Source: Planococcus soli
GTDB lineage: Bacteria > Bacillota > Bacilli > Bacillales_A > Planococcaceae
DNA length: 64,000 nucleotides
Direction: 5' to 3'
Assembly (NCBI RefSeq): GCF_016881065.1
Contig: NZ_WXYN01000012.1
Span: 186,001-250,000, forward strand
The notes under the pieces were generated by a model, which worked only from the letters and a program-made list of their open reading frames with translations, searched no databases and was not told the origin of the DNA. The position numbers and the translations under genes were made by a program. Of this stretch, positions 16,561 to 27,154 are shown in pieces; position 1 is the stretch's first letter, and every line of letters begins with the position of its first letter.

Positions 16561-18978
16561 TCAAGCTTCCATGAACTTCTGTGGTGTGATGCCTTCCATG
16601 CCGATCATTGGGTGGATGGCGTGGACGTTTTCGTTTGTCAGGCTGACAGGGCCGCTTTGTGTCGCTTCGGCCAGCTCTTTAGTTTGCTCTTCGGTTTTCG
16701 GTTCTTCCGCTGCGACCGCTAGTCTGTTTTTCAACGTGGTCATCCGCTGTGCGTCGTCTGTCCGTTCGACGCCGTAGCGGAAAACGCTTGGGTCGCCGCA
16801 CAAGATGAGAAAATCCTTGCTACGGGTGATGCCGGTATAAAGCAAATTGCGCCGCAGCATTTTCATATAGCCGCGGACGACCGGCATAATAACCGTCGGG
16901 AATTCAGATCCCTGAGATTTATGGATCGAGCAGCAATATGCAAGCGTCAGCTGGTTTAAATCGCTGCGTTCATAAGTCACTTCGATGCCATCAAAAGATG
17001 CCACCAGCATGTCCTGCTTTTCGACGGTCTCTTTAGCTTTAAGGATCGCTACAACTTCTCCCATATCGCCGTTGAAGACATTGCTTTCCGGCTGGTTGAC
17101 GAGCTGGAGGATCTTGTCGCCGATGCGGTACGTGATGTCGCCGAACACCAGCTCTTTGCGTTTGCCGTCCGGGTTCGGATTGACCATTTCCTGGATCATG
17201 CGGTTCAAGGCATCGATTCCCGCCGGCCCTTTGTACATCGGCGCCAGCACCTGGATATCTTTGATTGAATGGCCTTTTGACAAGGCACTTTTGACCACTT
17301 TTTCGACAACCGACGGAATCTGCTCGATTCCTGCTTTGATAAATGAACGGTCGGCTGTTTTCGCGGTGATGTCATCAGGCAATTGCCCGTTTTTCATTTG
17401 GTGCGCCAGTTCGATGATGGAAGATCCGGACGACTGCCGGTAAATATCGGTCAACTCTACTGTCGGTATCCGTTTTGATTCGAGCAGATCGCGTAAAACC
17501 TGGCCGGGTCCGACAGGCGGCAATTGGTCCTGGTCTCCGACAAAAATCAGCTGGGCGTCTTCAGGCACTGCTTTTAGCAGCTGATGCGCAAGCCACGTAT
17601 CGACCATGGACATCTCATCAATGATGATCAATTTGCCTTCGATTTCCTTTTCGGTTTCTTCATCTTTTTCCTGCCCATTAAAGCCGAGCAGACGGTGAAT
17701 GGTCATCGCCGGCAAATCAGTCGATTCGCTCAGACGTTTGGCAGCGCGTCCAGTCGGTGCTGCCAGGATGATCGGAAACGGCTCTTTTTTCTTGGCATAT
17801 TCTTTTGGATCCAATGACAAACCGTGCAGCTCTGCATAAATTTCCACCAGTCCGCGAACCACGGTTGTTTTCCCGGTACCCGGTCCCCCGGTCAGGATCA
17901 TGACAGACGAATTGATGCTGCTTTCGATGGCATCAACCTGCGTTTCCGCATAATTGACCCCCAGCCGCTCTTCTGCCTCTCCCAGTGCTTTGCGGACCTC
18001 TGAGCTTGGAAACTTCGTGCGGGTTTCCTGTTCGGCAAGCAGCGTTTCCAGTTTGGTCGCAATGCCGACTTCCGAATAATACAGCGATGGCAAATAAAGC
18101 CGCGTTTCTTCACCTGCGACTTTGCCTTCTTCATTTAATTCGATGGCTGCTTTGGAAATCGCATCGATCGGGATTTCTCCCTGCTGTCGCGCTTCAAGCA
18201 TTTCTTTGACCATCGGAATCAAGGTTTTGGCATCAACATAAACATGGCCGTCTGACAGAGAAGCCTGATTGAGAATGTGCAGAATCGACGCTTTGATGCG
18301 GTCCGGGTGGCTGCCGGTGATGCCGAGCTTCAGCCCCAGTTCGTCAGCGCGCTGAAAACCGATTCCTTCGATTTCCTCGATCAGCTGGAACGGGTTTTTC
18401 GTCAGGATGTCAATCGTTTCCTCACGATAAGCTTGATAAATGCGCATGCCAACCTGCGGGCCAAAGCCCCAGTCATTCAGTTGAATCATGACACGCTCGA
18501 GGCCCAGATTCATTTGAAGCGTTGCACGGATGGTGTCTTTTTTGTCATCTGACAAACGCGGCACTTTGTCCAGGGCATCGGGGTCCTCCAGAATTTTTTT
18601 GATGGCTTCTTTGCCAAGTTTTTTGACGATTGATTCTGCCGTCTTGCGCCCAATGCCGTCAAACATATCACTTGACAAATAATGGATAATTCCCTGTTCG
18701 GTCTCGGGCACTTCTTTGGTAAAGGTCTCAACTTGGAACTGGACACCGTAGCGAGGGTGATTTTTCACCACTCCGGTAAAACGGTATTGCTCTTCAAGCG
18801 ACAGCATCGGGAAATAGCCCGACACGATGATCTCTTTTTCAGTATATGGGGTATTGGTTTCCTGTATTTTCACTTTCGCGATGGAGAATAAATTTTGGGG
18901 ATTGTGAAAAATCGAGACGACAGGACGCCCTAATACAAACTGCTTTTCTTCTTGAAATAAATCGATTTGTCCGGTCAT
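16561..18978 (-). CDS. recD2: RecD2, 5'-3' DNA helicase
   Basis: 805-residue SF1B helicase of the RecD2/YrrC type, found without RecBC and involved in replication fork and mismatch repair steps. The long N-terminal region typical of RecD2 (about 330 residues with HhH-like segments such as FDGIGRKTAESIVKKLG and IEGIGFQRADELG) is followed by the Walker A motif GGPGTGKTTVVRG, Walker B IIDEMSMVD, VGDQDQLPPVGPG, TDIYRQ and the C-terminal CSIHKSQGSEFP and GITRSKD. Ribosome site AAAGGAG. Last gene of the operon from cymR. Confidence 0.97.
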   Translation of the reverse strand: MTGQIDLFQEEKQFVLGRPVVSIFHNPQNLFSIAKVKIQETNTPYTEKEIIVSGYFPMLSLEEQYRFTGVVKNHPRYGVQFQVETFTKEVPETEQGIIHYLSSDMFDGIGRKTAESIVKKLGKEAIKKILEDPDALDKVPRLSDDKKDTIRATLQMNLGLERVMIQLNDWGFGPQVGMRIYQAYREETIDILTKNPFQLIEEIEGIGFQRADELGLKLGITGSHPDRIKASILHILNQASLSDGHVYVDAKTLIPMVKEMLEARQQGEIPIDAISKAAIELNEEGKVAGEETRLYLPSLYYSEVGIATKLETLLAEQETRTKFPSSEVRKALGEAEERLGVNYAETQVDAIESSINSSVMILTGGPGTGKTTVVRGLVEIYAELHGLSLDPKEYAKKKEPFPIILAAPTGRAAKRLSESTDLPAMTIHRLLGFNGQEKDEETEKEIEGKLIIIDEMSMVDTWLAHQLLKAVPEDAQLIFVGDQDQLPPVGPGQVLRDLLESKRIPTVELTDIYRQSSGSSIIELAHQMKNGQLPDDITAKTADRSFIKAGIEQIPSVVEKVVKSALSKGHSIKDIQVLAPMYKGPAGIDALNRMIQEMVNPNPDGKRKELVFGDITYRIGDKILQLVNQPESNVFNGDMGEVVAILKAKETVEKQDMLVASFDGIEVTYERSDLNQLTLAYCCSIHKSQGSEFPTVIMPVVRGYMKMLRRNLLYTGITRSKDFLILCGDPSVFRYGVERTDDAQRMTTLKNRLAVAAEEPKTEEQTKELAEATQSGPVSLTNENVHAIHPMIGMEGITPQKFMEA

Positions 18979-19002
18979 TTCTGTCGTCTCCTTTTCACGT
19001 GG

Positions 19003-19662
19003 CTATTCCAGTGTTGTTGCAATCATATCGTAAGCGTAGCGCGCCATTTCGTTCCGTTCATCAAGTGTATAGGCTTGTTTCAAATGATGCATGGCATCTT
19101 CTGGCCGGTTAGTGGAAACCGCATAAAGAACACCCAAATTATAATGGGCGTCCGAATGGTTTGGATCTTGTTCCAGCACCTGCAGAAATTGCGGCTCTGC
19201 AAGCTCGAACAATTCCAATGACGCCAAAGTGATGCCATAGCTCAAGCGAGCCTGTACATCCTCTTTATCGAGCTCCACTGCACGCTGCAGGTAAGGCAGC
19301 GCCAATTTCGGCTGTTCCAGCTTTTCAAAGCATTTGCCGATCATGAAATGCGCATCAGCGCCTTCCAGTTCGTATTGCAGCGCTTTTTCGTACAGCTTCA
19401 AAGCTTCCGCATAGCGCTCTGAGTTGAAGTAAAGATTAGCAAGGCCGTAATAGGCTGTTGCTGATGTTTCGTCCAAAACGATCGCTTTTTGGAAAAACCG
19501 CTCGGCACGGTCGATTTCGTCCATGGAAGTCAGCACATGGCCAAAATTGATGTAGCCAAGCGCTTCTTCCGGTTGTTCTTCGATCGCTTGGGTGAAAGCC
19601 TTGATCGCTTCCTCTGTATTGCCTTGCTGTAATGCTTGTATGCCGATTTCATTGTAATTCAT
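19003..19662 (-). CDS. yrrB: YrrB-like TPR protein
   Basis: 219-residue protein made of about six tetratricopeptide repeats, each with the W/Y-G-A-F-A-P type spacing (for example EAIKAFTQAIEEQPEEALGY and AYYGLANLYFNSERYAEAL). No membrane segment or signal. Likely a protein-protein scaffold; its target is not known. The start at 19662 has GGGAGAG upstream. It stays between mnmA and recD2 as in B. subtilis. Confidence 0.9.
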   Translation of the reverse strand: MNYNEIGIQALQQGNTEEAIKAFTQAIEEQPEEALGYINFGHVLTSMDEIDRAERFFQKAIVLDETSATAYYGLANLYFNSERYAEALKLYEKALQYELEGADAHFMIGKCFEKLEQPKLALPYLQRAVELDKEDVQARLSYGITLASLELFELAEPQFLQVLEQDPNHSDAHYNLGVLYAVSTNRPEDAMHHLKQAYTLDERNEMARYAYDMIATTLE

Positions 19663-19676
19663 CGCTGTCTCTCCCA

Positions 19677-20801
<1,125 letters not shown>

Positions 20802-20809
20802 TCACCTTT

Positions 20810-21943
20810 TCATTTTAACGCCAAACGCTGGCTGATTTGAGCTGTCTTCGCGGCAGCTTGTTCTATATCCTCGGATGTCAATCCGATGCCGAAGCTGAAT
20901 CGGATGGAGTTGCGGATTTCTGCTGCCTGTTCCCCATACATCGCAACGAGCACATGGGAAGGGTCGATTGACCCAGCCGTGCAGGCAGATCCGCTGGAAG
21001 CTGAAATTCCCGACAAATCCAAATTGACCAGAAACGACTCGATTTCAATGCCCGGGATGCTGAGATTTAAAATATGCGGCATTTGGTCACTGCCGTTTTC
21101 TTTATAAACAACACCTTGTTGGTCCAAGGCTGATTTAAAAATCGTTTTGTATTGCTCGAAAGCTGACGCTTTGTCTTCCATCGTCGAAAGTGAAATTTCC
21201 ACAGCTTTGGCAAACGCAGAAATAGCTGGCACGTTTTCTGTGCCTGCGCGGCGCTTGCGTTCCTGCTCTCCGCCATACAAAAGAGGCGTCAGTGCCGTTC
21301 CTTTGCGCTGGTATAAAAACCCGACACCTTTCGGGCCATTCAGCTTATGGGCAGAAACCGACAGCAAGTCGACGTTCAAGCGATCAACATCAATCGGCAA
21401 AACACCGTAAGCTTGAACGGCATCGGTATGGAATGTGACATCCGTCTCTTTTAGCAGTTCACCAATTTCAGCGATGGGTTGAAGTGTACCGACTTCGTTG
21501 TTGCCGAGCATGACAGACACTAGAATTGTATCGTCCCGCAGCGCATTTTTCACGTCTTCTGCTCGCACACGGCCATTTTCATCCACTGGCAAGTAAGTCA
21601 CATCGTAGCCTTCACGCTCCAGCTTTGCGCAAGCGTGCAGTACTGCATGGTGTTCGATTACTGTTGTGATGATGTGTTTGCCTGTTTTTTTAGTGGCTGT
21701 GCCAAAAACCGCCAAATTATCCGCTTCTGTTCCGCCGCTCGTGAAAATGAGTTCATTGTCATCGGCGTGGATGCTCGCTGCAAGAAACTTGCGTGCATCG
21801 TCCAGCGCTTTTCGCGCAGCCCTGCCGGTTCCATGGATGCTTGACGGATTGCCGTACACTGTCCCAAGCGCTTCAGAAAAAGTTGCTACGACTTCCGGGT
21901 GCATTGGCGACGTTGCTGCATGATCTAAATAAATTTGTTTCAT
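20810..21943 (-). CDS. yrvO: Cysteine desulfurase, YrvO type
   Basis: PLP-dependent enzyme taking sulfur from cysteine as a persulfide. 377 residues. The N-terminal IYLDHAATSPMHPEV, the HHAVLH motif, the PLP lysine in SVSAHKLNGPKGVGFL and the active-site Cys loop GSACTAGS are present. Its place directly before mnmA points to tRNA thiolation rather than general iron-sulfur assembly; CymR upstream senses cysteine status. Confidence 0.95.
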   Translation of the reverse strand: MKQIYLDHAATSPMHPEVVATFSEALGTVYGNPSSIHGTGRAARKALDDARKFLAASIHADDNELIFTSGGTEADNLAVFGTATKKTGKHIITTVIEHHAVLHACAKLEREGYDVTYLPVDENGRVRAEDVKNALRDDTILVSVMLGNNEVGTLQPIAEIGELLKETDVTFHTDAVQAYGVLPIDVDRLNVDLLSVSAHKLNGPKGVGFLYQRKGTALTPLLYGGEQERKRRAGTENVPAISAFAKAVEISLSTMEDKASAFEQYKTIFKSALDQQGVVYKENGSDQMPHILNLSIPGIEIESFLVNLDLSGISASSGSACTAGSIDPSHVLVAMYGEQAAEIRNSIRFSFGIGLTSEDIEQAAAKTAQISQRLALK

Positions 21944-21957
21944 AATAAATAACTCCC

Positions 21958-22377
21958 TTATATATAATACATATAGCTTTCAGTTTCGCCGTTGTTGGCT
22001 TTTGCCAAATCTTCGATCGTGGTTGTGTCGAGGACATTTTTTACCGCATCACGGATGCGCACCCACAGCTCACGCTGAGGCTGCTTTTCGTCTTCGATTC
22101 CTTCCACCGGCTGAATCGGGCCTTCCAGGACACGGATCACGTCTCCTGCAGAAATCTCTTTCGGATGGCGCGTCAGCATATAGCCGCCGTAAGCTCCACG
22201 GACACTTTTTACGAGCCCCGAGTTGCGGAGTGGCCCTACAAGCTGCTCTAAATACGCTTCGGAAAGCTCGTTTTCTGCCGCAATTTTGCGAAGCGGCACC
22301 GGGCCTTCTCCGTATTGCTTGCCTAATTCAATCATAATGGTCAGACCGTAACGGCCTTTGGTTGATATTTTCATCAT
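21958..22377 (-). CDS. cymR: CymR, Rrf2-family regulator of cysteine metabolism
   Basis: 139-residue Rrf2-family winged-helix regulator. The N-terminal ISTKGRYGLTIMIEL and the recognition region LSEAYLEQLVGPLRNSGLVKS are typical. The cysteine cluster that holds an iron-sulfur group in IscR is absent, as in CymR, which works with cysteine synthase as co-repressor. ATG codons at 22377 and 22374 both sit behind GAGGTG. First gene of the operon to recD2. Confidence 0.94.
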   Translation of the reverse strand: MMKISTKGRYGLTIMIELGKQYGEGPVPLRKIAAENELSEAYLEQLVGPLRNSGLVKSVRGAYGGYMLTRHPKEISAGDVIRVLEGPIQPVEGIEDEKQPQRELWVRIRDAVKNVLDTTTIEDLAKANNGETESYMYYI

Positions 22378-22441
22378 TACACCTCTAAGTTTGATAAATT
22401 GAACTAAAGATCTTTCAGTTTAAAAATGAAGAATTCGCTAC

Positions 22442-22534
22442 AGGCGGACGCTTTCCGCGGGCACGGACTCTGCCGCTTCCCTCGCTCCACTCAGTCCAGT
22501 GGCTCCGTCACTGCTCCCGCAGGAGTCGCCGCCT
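22442..22534 (-). repeat. Intergenic palindromic element, copy C
   Basis: Bounded by AGGCGG and CCGCCT, with the conserved CGACTCCTGCGG and CCCGCGGAAAGCG blocks read on the minus strand. It lies upstream of cymR and points away from copy B. Confidence 0.7.
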
Positions 22535-22610
22535 TTCGCTCGTTCTTCTAGGCATCCTACAACTTCTCTCAAGTGGTTCTTATATTATAATTTACTCAAT
22601 AAGATATGGA

Positions 22611-22719
22611 GCAAATCAGTTGCGACTCCTGCGGAACAGCGAGACGACTAAGACCCCGCAAGGAGCGCAGCGACTGAGGAGGCTTGGGCGCGAGCCCGCG
22701 GAAAGCGCAGCTGATTTGC
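22611..22719 (+). repeat. Intergenic palindromic element, copy B
   Basis: Core nearly identical to copy A. Outer arms GCAAATCAG and CTGATTTGC are complementary and differ from those of the other copies. Together with copy C it fills most of the 510-base gap between cymR and rarA. Confidence 0.75.
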
Positions 22720-22827
22720 GGAATATCATTAGCAGAATAATGCTAATAATAAATAACTGATTCACCCCAAATAAATTCCAATATTCTTCAAAACAGTATA
22801 TCATAATTCAAGCCAAATGGACTTGCA

Positions 22828-22856
22828 ATGACTTTTGAAACTTCAAACGCTATACT
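22828..22856 (+). promoter_or_regulatory. Candidate promoter for rarA
   Basis: ATGACT and TATACT with 17-base spacing, 32 bases before the rarA start. Confidence 0.45.
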
Positions 22857-22887
22857 GATAGAACGAATGTACGGAAGGAGTTTTTTT

Positions 22888-24177
22888 ATGCACAACGAAC
22901 CTTTAGCTTTCCGTATGCGCCCCCGAACAATCGACGAAGTCGTCGGACAAAAAGATGTCATCGGGCCGCATACGGCTCTATATAAAATGATCAGCAACGG
23001 CCACGTGCCCTCCATGCTGCTGTATGGCGAGCCTGGCATCGGCAAAACATCCATCGCCCATGCTATCGCCGGCACTTCCAATCTGCCGTTCATCGCTTTG
23101 AACGCCACCACTTCCGGCAAGAAAGATGTCGAGGAAGTGGTGACGGAATCTCGGATGACTGGTAAAGTCCTGTTGTTCCTGGACGAAATTCACCGTTTCA
23201 ATAAATTGCAGCAGGATGCCTTGCTGCCGCATGTCGAAAGCGGCTCAATCGTTCTTATCGGCGCGACAACGGAAAATCCATTCCACGATGTCAATCCGGC
23301 GATCCGTTCCCGCTGCGGCGAAATCAAACAGCTGAAGCGGCTGGCGCACGAAGACATCGTCCAACTCCTAAACGCCGCATTGACCGATCCGAAGCGCGGA
23401 CTCGGCAACGAAGAAATTGACATCTCCGAGAAGCAAGTCGAGCGCATTGCTGAAGGCACCAACGGCGACGCCCGCAAAGCACTGACGATGCTGGAATCGA
23501 TTGTCATTGCTTCGGACGAACGCGATGGCAAATATATCGTTGAAGACCAAATGATCGAGCAGATGATCAAACGTGTCGGTGTTTTTGGGGACAAGAAAGG
23601 ATCTCATTTCTTCAACTTGCTGTCTGCACTGCAAAAATCGGTGCGCGGCAGCGACGTCAATGCCGCGATGTATTATTTAGCGCATCTACTGGAAAACGGC
23701 GACTTGACGGCGGTCACGCGCCGTTTGCTGGTGATGGCGTACGAGGACATCGGACTTGCAAACCCGGCAGTCGGCGGCCATGTATTGGCTGCTTGCCAAG
23801 CAGCTGACCGGCTGGGGCTGCCGGAAGCACGCATTCCCCTTGCACAAGCTGTCGCTGAAATGTGCCTGTCCGAAAAATCCAATTCAGCTTATAAAGCTAT
23901 TGATGCTGCAACAGCAGCCATCAATAAAGGCGAAGTTGGCGATATCCCGATGCATTTGCGTGATACTCACTACGCCGGCAGCGCAGATCTTGGCCATGGC
24001 GGCTACCGTTATCCGCACGATACACCGATTGGATCTTTCGGCGGTTGGGCCGATCAGGACTACTTGCCGAAAGAAGTAAAATCAGCCGAGTTTTACAAAC
24101 CGATCGTCGCTGGTGAAGAGAAAAAGTTTGCAGGAATCTACGAAAAGCTGAAAAGCTTCCGTAAAAACAAAAAGTAA
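22888..24177 (+). CDS. rarA: RarA/MgsA, replication-associated AAA+ ATPase
   Basis: 429-residue clamp-loader-like ATPase acting at stalled replication forks. Walker A YGEPGIGKTSIAHAIA, Walker B LFLDEIHRF, sensor 1 ATTENP, and the C-terminal tetramerisation region with GGHVLAACQAADRLGLPEA, RDTHYAGSADLGHGGYRYPHD. Start at 22888 with GGAAGGAG upstream; the longer frame overlaps the promoter. One of the few rightward genes here. Confidence 0.97.
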   Translation: MHNEPLAFRMRPRTIDEVVGQKDVIGPHTALYKMISNGHVPSMLLYGEPGIGKTSIAHAIAGTSNLPFIALNATTSGKKDVEEVVTESRMTGKVLLFLDEIHRFNKLQQDALLPHVESGSIVLIGATTENPFHDVNPAIRSRCGEIKQLKRLAHEDIVQLLNAALTDPKRGLGNEEIDISEKQVERIAEGTNGDARKALTMLESIVIASDERDGKYIVEDQMIEQMIKRVGVFGDKKGSHFFNLLSALQKSVRGSDVNAAMYYLAHLLENGDLTAVTRRLLVMAYEDIGLANPAVGGHVLAACQAADRLGLPEARIPLAQAVAEMCLSEKSNSAYKAIDAATAAINKGEVGDIPMHLRDTHYAGSADLGHGGYRYPHDTPIGSFGGWADQDYLPKEVKSAEFYKPIVAGEEKKFAGIYEKLKSFRKNKK

Positions 24178-24191
24178 AAATAAGTTAACCC

Positions 24192-24217
24192 AGCCATTTC
24201 CATAAGCGGAAATGGCT
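24192..24217 (+). terminator. Terminator after rarA
   Basis: Stem AGCCATTTCC with GGAAATGGCT, six-base loop, then T run. Confidence 0.85.
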
Positions 24218-24243
24218 TTTTATATTCTTACATACATATAAAA

Positions 24244-24269
24244 AAGCCGGTTCATGACTGAACCGGCTT
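24244..24269 (-). terminator. Terminator after tcdA
   Basis: Stem AAGCCGGTTCA with TGAACCGGCTT, four-base loop, then TTTTT on the minus strand. Confidence 0.85.
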
Positions 24270-24274
24270 CGTAA

Positions 24275-25039
24275 TTAATTCATCCGTACGCGTGTAATCG
24301 GAATGGACTTGGTGATATCGTTGACGACCCAGCTGGCAGCGATCAACCCCACGGTCGAAGGCGCGAAGGCGTTCGAGGATGGCGGCATCTGCGCTTTGCG
24401 GATAGGCGCATCGGGTTTGCCGACGTTTTCCACTACATCTTCACGGACAATGATCGGGCTTTCATCCGAAAAGACAACAGGAATCCCTTTGTAGATTCCT
24501 GCCTGGCGCAGTTTTTTGCGGATGATTTTTGCAAGCGGATCGGTATGTGTCTTGGAAATATCCGCAATTTTAAAGCGCGTTGGGTCGGTTTTATTGGCCG
24601 CTCCCATGCTGGCGATGATTTTGGTGCCGCGCTTGTAGCATTCTTCCATCAAATGCACTTTGTAGATCATGGTGTCCGACGCATCAATAACGTAATCCGG
24701 ATTGTAGCTGAAGAATTCCTCGTAGGTTTCTTCGGTATAAAACATATGCAGGGAAATGACCTTGCACTCTGTGTTAATGTCAGCGATGCGGTCTTTCATG
24801 ACGCCCGCTTTGGACTTTCCTACGGTCGACAAGTTGGCCACCAGCTGCCGGTTGATATTGGTGATGTCGACATTGTCTTTATCCACCAGGATAATGGTGC
24901 CGACTCCACTTCGTGCACATGCTTCTGCTGCGAACGATCCGACGCCTCCGATACCCAAAATCGCGACTGTTGCATTCTTCAATAACTCAATTCCTTCTTT
25001 ACCTACCGCTAATTCGTTTCGTGAGAATTGGTGTAACAT
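24275..25039 (-). CDS. tcdA: TcdA-type t6A dehydratase (YrvM)
   Basis: 254-residue E1-like ThiF/MoeB-family ATPase. TcdA cyclises N6-threonylcarbamoyladenosine-37 of tRNA. The nucleotide-binding motif is VAILGIGGVGSFAAEACARSG, followed by LVDKDNVDITNINRQ, the adenylation region DYVIDASDTM and ATP site SMGAANKTDPT. Start at 25039 has AAAGG upstream. Location beside 6S RNA and aspS is as for yrvM in B. subtilis. Confidence 0.92.
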   Translation of the reverse strand: MLHQFSRNELAVGKEGIELLKNATVAILGIGGVGSFAAEACARSGVGTIILVDKDNVDITNINRQLVANLSTVGKSKAGVMKDRIADINTECKVISLHMFYTEETYEEFFSYNPDYVIDASDTMIYKVHLMEECYKRGTKIIASMGAANKTDPTRFKIADISKTHTDPLAKIIRKKLRQAGIYKGIPVVFSDESPIIVREDVVENVGKPDAPIRKAQMPPSSNAFAPSTVGLIAASWVVNDITKSIPITRVRMN

Positions 25040-25093
25040 TAAGCCACTGCCTTTCAAAGTTAGTACGCATAATAGAAAGTATACACATTAAAA

Positions 25094-25123
25094 ATCCCTT
25101 CAACAATAAATTGTCGAAGGGAT
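25094..25123 (-). terminator. Terminator of the 6S RNA gene
   Basis: Minus-strand stem of 13 bp with a G-T pair (ATCCCTTCGACAA with TTGTTGAAGGGAT) and T run, just past the 3' end of the 6S RNA. Confidence 0.85.
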
Positions 25124-25140
25124 AAAAATGATTTTTTATT

Positions 25141-25326
25141 AGGAATCCCAATCGTGCCGTCTTTGTTGGTGCGCATCGTTTGAACCCGCTGAAAGCAGGT
25201 GGGTGACCTCTTCACCACTTATAACTTCCCGTTAAGGCATGTTAGCCATGGTGAAATGTGATCTCCCGACGACATAATGTTGGGTCAAAATCGAATTGCT
25301 CAAAACGTACACATCAGGATTCTCTA
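25141..25326 (-). ncRNA. ssrS: 6S RNA
   Basis: Small RNA that binds sigma-A RNA polymerase by imitating an open promoter. It lies between tcdA (yrvM) and aspS, where B. subtilis has 6S-1 RNA (bsrA). The 5' part AATCCTGATGTG and the segments GTGGTGAAGAGGTCACCC and CACCATGGCTAACA match my memory of Bacillus 6S RNA. The ends pair (GAATCC near the 5' end with GGGATTC near the 3' end), giving a rod of about 185 bases. Ends are approximate. Confidence 0.9.
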
Positions 25327-25333
25327 TACACGT

Positions 25334-25362
25334 ATGTTAGCATACCTTTTTTATTTAAACAA
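25334..25362 (-). promoter_or_regulatory. Promoter of 6S RNA
   Basis: TTGTTT and TAACAT with 17-base spacing and a TG before the -10, immediately upstream of the RNA 5' end and right after the aspS stop. Confidence 0.6.
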
Positions 25363-25367
25363 GCTTT

Positions 25368-27152
25368 TTACTCTGCTACTTTTTTATTATTCTGAATGTT
25401 CAGGGATAGGCTCAATTCTTCAAGTTGCGTTCCAGAGACCGTGCTCGGCGCGTCTGTCAGCAGGTCGCTGGCACTGGCTGTTTTCGGGAACGCGATGGTG
25501 TCGCGCAAGTTGGTGCGTCCTGCCAGCAGCATTACCAAACGGTCAAGGCCGAACGCAATACCGCCGTGCGGAGGCGTTCCGTATTCAAAAGCTTCCATCA
25601 GGAAACCAAATTGCTCGTTGGCTTCTTCTTTGCTGAAGCCGAGTACTTCGAACATCTTCTCCTGGATTTCGCGGCGGTAAATACGGGAAGATCCTCCGCC
25701 GAGCTCATAGCCATTCAAGACAAGGTCATATGCTTGCGCGCGGACGTTCTGCGGCTCTGTCGCTAATTTATCCAAGTCTTCTTCAAACGGCATCGTGAAT
25801 GGATGATGGGCTGCATAGTAACGGCCTTCTTTATCATCGTACTCAAGCAGCGGCCAGTCAGTAATCCATAGGAATTTATAAACCGAGTTGTCGATCAAGT
25901 CGAGTTCTTTGCCGAACTTCAAACGAAGTGCCCCAAGTGCATCGGCCACTACGGTTTTCTTGTCTGCCACAAACAGCAGTAAATCTCCTGCTTCCGCTTG
26001 TGCGCGTTCAGTCAAAGCTGTTGCCGCGTCGCCTTCAAAGAATTTAGCAATGGGGCCTTTGACGCCTTCTTCTTCAACTTTCAGCCAAGCCAGCCCTTTT
26101 GCTCCGTAGACGGCAGCAAACGCGCCTAATGCATCAATGTCTTTGCGTGAATAATTGGCAGCCTGCCCTTTGACATTGATCAATTTGACTTGGCCGCCGT
26201 TTTCGATGGCACCGGTAAAGACTTTAAATGCTGAATCTTTGACCAGTTCCGATACATCCACCAGTTCCAGGCCAAAGCGGACATCCGGCTTATCTGAACC
26301 AAAACGGTCCATCGCTTCTGTATAGCTCATGCGCTGGAATGTCGGCTCGATGTCGATGTTTTTAACATCTTTCATCATCTGCACCATCAAGCGTTCATTC
26401 ATGCCGATAATATCTTCCATTGTCTGGAAGCTCATTTCCATATCGATTTGCGTAAATTCCGGCTGGCGGTCAGCACGCAGATCCTCATCACGGAAGCATC
26501 GTGCAATTTGGTAATATTTATCAAATCCAGATACCATCAGCATTTGCTTGAACAGCTGCGGCGATTGCGGCAAGGCATAAAATTCACCATCATGGACACG
26601 GCTTGGCACTAAATAATCACGTGCGCCTTCCGGTGTAGATTTGGTTAAGATCGGTGTTTCCACTTCAATAAAGCCTTCTTCATCCAAAAAGCGGCGGATC
26701 GATTTGGTTACATCTGAACGCATTTTAAACGTTTCATACATCGCTGGACGTCGAAGATCCAAATAACGGTATTTCAAACGCAGGTCTTCGTTGACATCAG
26801 TGTTGTCTTCGATCGCAAACGGCGGATTTTTTGCTGCGTTGATAATGGCTGCATGGTCTACCTGCACTTCGATTTTACCGGTTTTCATGGCTGCATTGAT
26901 CTGGCCTTCTGCCCGTTCCACAACCAGTCCGTCAATATGGACCACGAATTCGTTGCGCAGCGATTCGCCGATCGCGGCTGCTTCTTTCGAAATTTCCGGA
27001 TTGAAAACCACTTGAACGATTCCTGAACGGTCACGGACATCGACAAAAATCAAGCCGCCCAAATCCCGGCGCTTTTGTACCCAGCCTTTTAATGTAACAC
27101 GCTGTCCAGTTGCTGTTTCGTTGACTTCTCCACAATAATGCGTTCTTGACAT
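25368..27152 (-). CDS. aspS: AspS, aspartyl-tRNA synthetase
   Basis: Class II synthetase. 594 residues: N-terminal OB-fold anticodon domain ([20 protein letters not shown]), motif 2 [20 protein letters not shown], the bacterial GAD insertion, and motif 3 [15 protein letters not shown]. It follows hisS by three bases and shares its T-box leader. Whether it also charges tRNA-Asn (non-discriminating type) cannot be settled by eye; see findings. Confidence 0.98.
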   Translation of the reverse strand: MSRTHYCGEVNETATGQRVTLKGWVQKRRDLGGLIFVDVRDRSGIVQVVFNPEISKEAAAIGESLRNEFVVHIDGLVVERAEGQINAAMKTGKIEVQVDHAAIINAAKNPPFAIEDNTDVNEDLRLKYRYLDLRRPAMYETFKMRSDVTKSIRRFLDEEGFIEVETPILTKSTPEGARDYLVPSRVHDGEFYALPQSPQLFKQMLMVSGFDKYYQIARCFRDEDLRADRQPEFTQIDMEMSFQTMEDIIGMNERLMVQMMKDVKNIDIEPTFQRMSYTEAMDRFGSDKPDVRFGLELVDVSELVKDSAFKVFTGAIENGGQVKLINVKGQAANYSRKDIDALGAFAAVYGAKGLAWLKVEEEGVKGPIAKFFEGDAATALTERAQAEAGDLLLFVADKKTVVADALGALRLKFGKELDLIDNSVYKFLWITDWPLLEYDDKEGRYYAAHHPFTMPFEEDLDKLATEPQNVRAQAYDLVLNGYELGGGSSRIYRREIQEKMFEVLGFSKEEANEQFGFLMEAFEYGTPPHGGIAFGLDRLVMLLAGRTNLRDTIAFPKTASASDLLTDAPSTVSGTQLEELSLSLNIQNNKKVAE

Positions 27153-27154
27153 AG

